The translations under genes and the position numbers were made by a program. 64,000 bases of DNA, from positions 2,232,001 through 2,296,000 of the forward strand of contig OZ252023.1 of the NCBI GenBank assembly GCA_965247425.1. Reading direction: 5' to 3'. Under the pieces are notes generated by a model. The model had not been told where the DNA came from. It did not search any database and saw nothing but the letters and a program-made list of their open reading frames with translations. Of this stretch, positions 63,867 to 64,000 are shown piece by piece. The stretch is from CAZOZZ01 sp965247425 (lineage in GTDB: Bacteria > Acidobacteriota > Terriglobia > 20CM-2-55-15). How positions within the stretch are numbered: position 1 is the first letter of the stretch; each line of letters starts with the position of its first letter.

Positions 63867-63892
63867 CGCAGAGACGCCAAGGCGCAGAGGGG
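63857..63892. repeat. Fragment of the CGCAGAGGCGCAGAG repeat family
   Basis: GTTTTTCACCGCAGAGACGCC and AAGGCGCAGAGGGG here match the left arm of the 19103 repeat (TTTTTCACCGCAGAGGCGC) with few changes. Only one arm is present. Confidence 0.7.
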
Positions 63893-63929
63893 ATATGTCT
63901 TTAGCCCGCATAAATCACCGAAAGGACCA

Positions 63930-64000
63930 GAAAAGGCCGCCCTGTTTGGCATAAATCGTTTGTCGAGAACGGTTCAGAAACCAAACGGAGGCGGCCCTTA
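63930..64000. repeat. Partial inverted repeat at the window edge
   Basis: AAAGGCCGCCCTGTTTGG near the start of this stretch has an imperfect complement CCAAACGGAGGCGGCCCTT at the edge. It may be one end of an element that continues outside the window. No gene seen. Confidence 0.4.

Overview
The window is about 64 kb of moderately GC-rich bacterial chromosome with short intergenic gaps and genes on both strands. Lipoprotein and Tat-type export signals, a bifunctional PBP1 and a Gram-positive-style SOS box (GAAC-N4-GTTC) in front of an imuA-imuB-dnaE2 cassette suggest a deep-branching, probably soil-associated lineage. Acidobacteriota is my best guess, but this is inference from gene content; there is no rRNA marker here. 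Intergenic hairpin repeats, a MITE-like element in two copies plus a solo end, and two nearly identical insertion sequences show a genome with active small mobile DNA.

Layout. 1-4.8 kb: aldo/keto reductase (cut by the window edge), methyltransferase, a VOC gene split by a MITE, an apparently self-regulated winged-helix protein, msrA, a SnoaL-like gene with a late stop, and a secreted PQQ-type sugar dehydrogenase. 4.9-14.5 kb: the centrepiece, a putative RiPP cluster. It has a 91-residue precursor with a double-glycine leader, a strong intergenic hairpin, a HemN-like radical SAM protein and three tandem paralogous B12-binding radical SAM proteins. The first of the three is split by a 1908-bp IS with 9-bp target duplications. 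14.5-16.4 kb: cyclophilin, B3/B4-domain protein, NTF2-like secreted protein. 16.5-22.4 kb: SOS mutasome genes imuA, imuB and dnaE2. 22.4-25.6 kb: VapBC-type toxin-antitoxin pair and proline genes proB-proA.

25.6-41.5 kb: a frameshifted GMC oxidoreductase/hydrolase fusion, a serine hydrolase, a 1109-residue CPBP-protease membrane protein, a DUF6351-type lipoprotein, an acetamidase/formamidase, a c-type heme/lectin-like protein, a Tat-exported VOC protein and a FetAB-type ABC exporter. 41.8-48 kb: feoAB behind a promoter that contains a Fur box, an exported amidohydrolase, the second MITE, a cation-efflux-like membrane protein and proS. 48.2-50.1 kb: the second IS copy, whose transposase is frameshifted in a G run. 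50.2-60.7 kb: an eleven-gene, mostly overlapping acyl-CoA operon for leucine/branched-chain breakdown: acyl-CoA mutase large and small subunits, a crotonase-like protein, methylcrotonyl-CoA carboxylase with its alpha subunit split in two, LiuC, HMG-CoA lyase, thioesterase, aminotransferase and CaiB-type CoA transferase. The mutase carries isobutyryl-CoA-mutase-type rather than methylmalonyl-CoA-mutase-type substrate residues. 60.9-64 kb: a bifunctional PBP1 with an acidic insert and a ComEA-like HhH protein.

How they work together: in the RiPP cluster the precursor is probably made in excess through the leaky hairpin and then modified by up to four radical SAM enzymes; the IS has probably inactivated one of them in this strain. 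In the 50-60 kb operon, the MCC subunits, LiuC and HMG-CoA lyase convert methylcrotonyl-CoA to acetyl-CoA plus acetoacetate, while the mutase rearranges a branched acyl-CoA. Isovaleryl-CoA dehydrogenase is not in the window.
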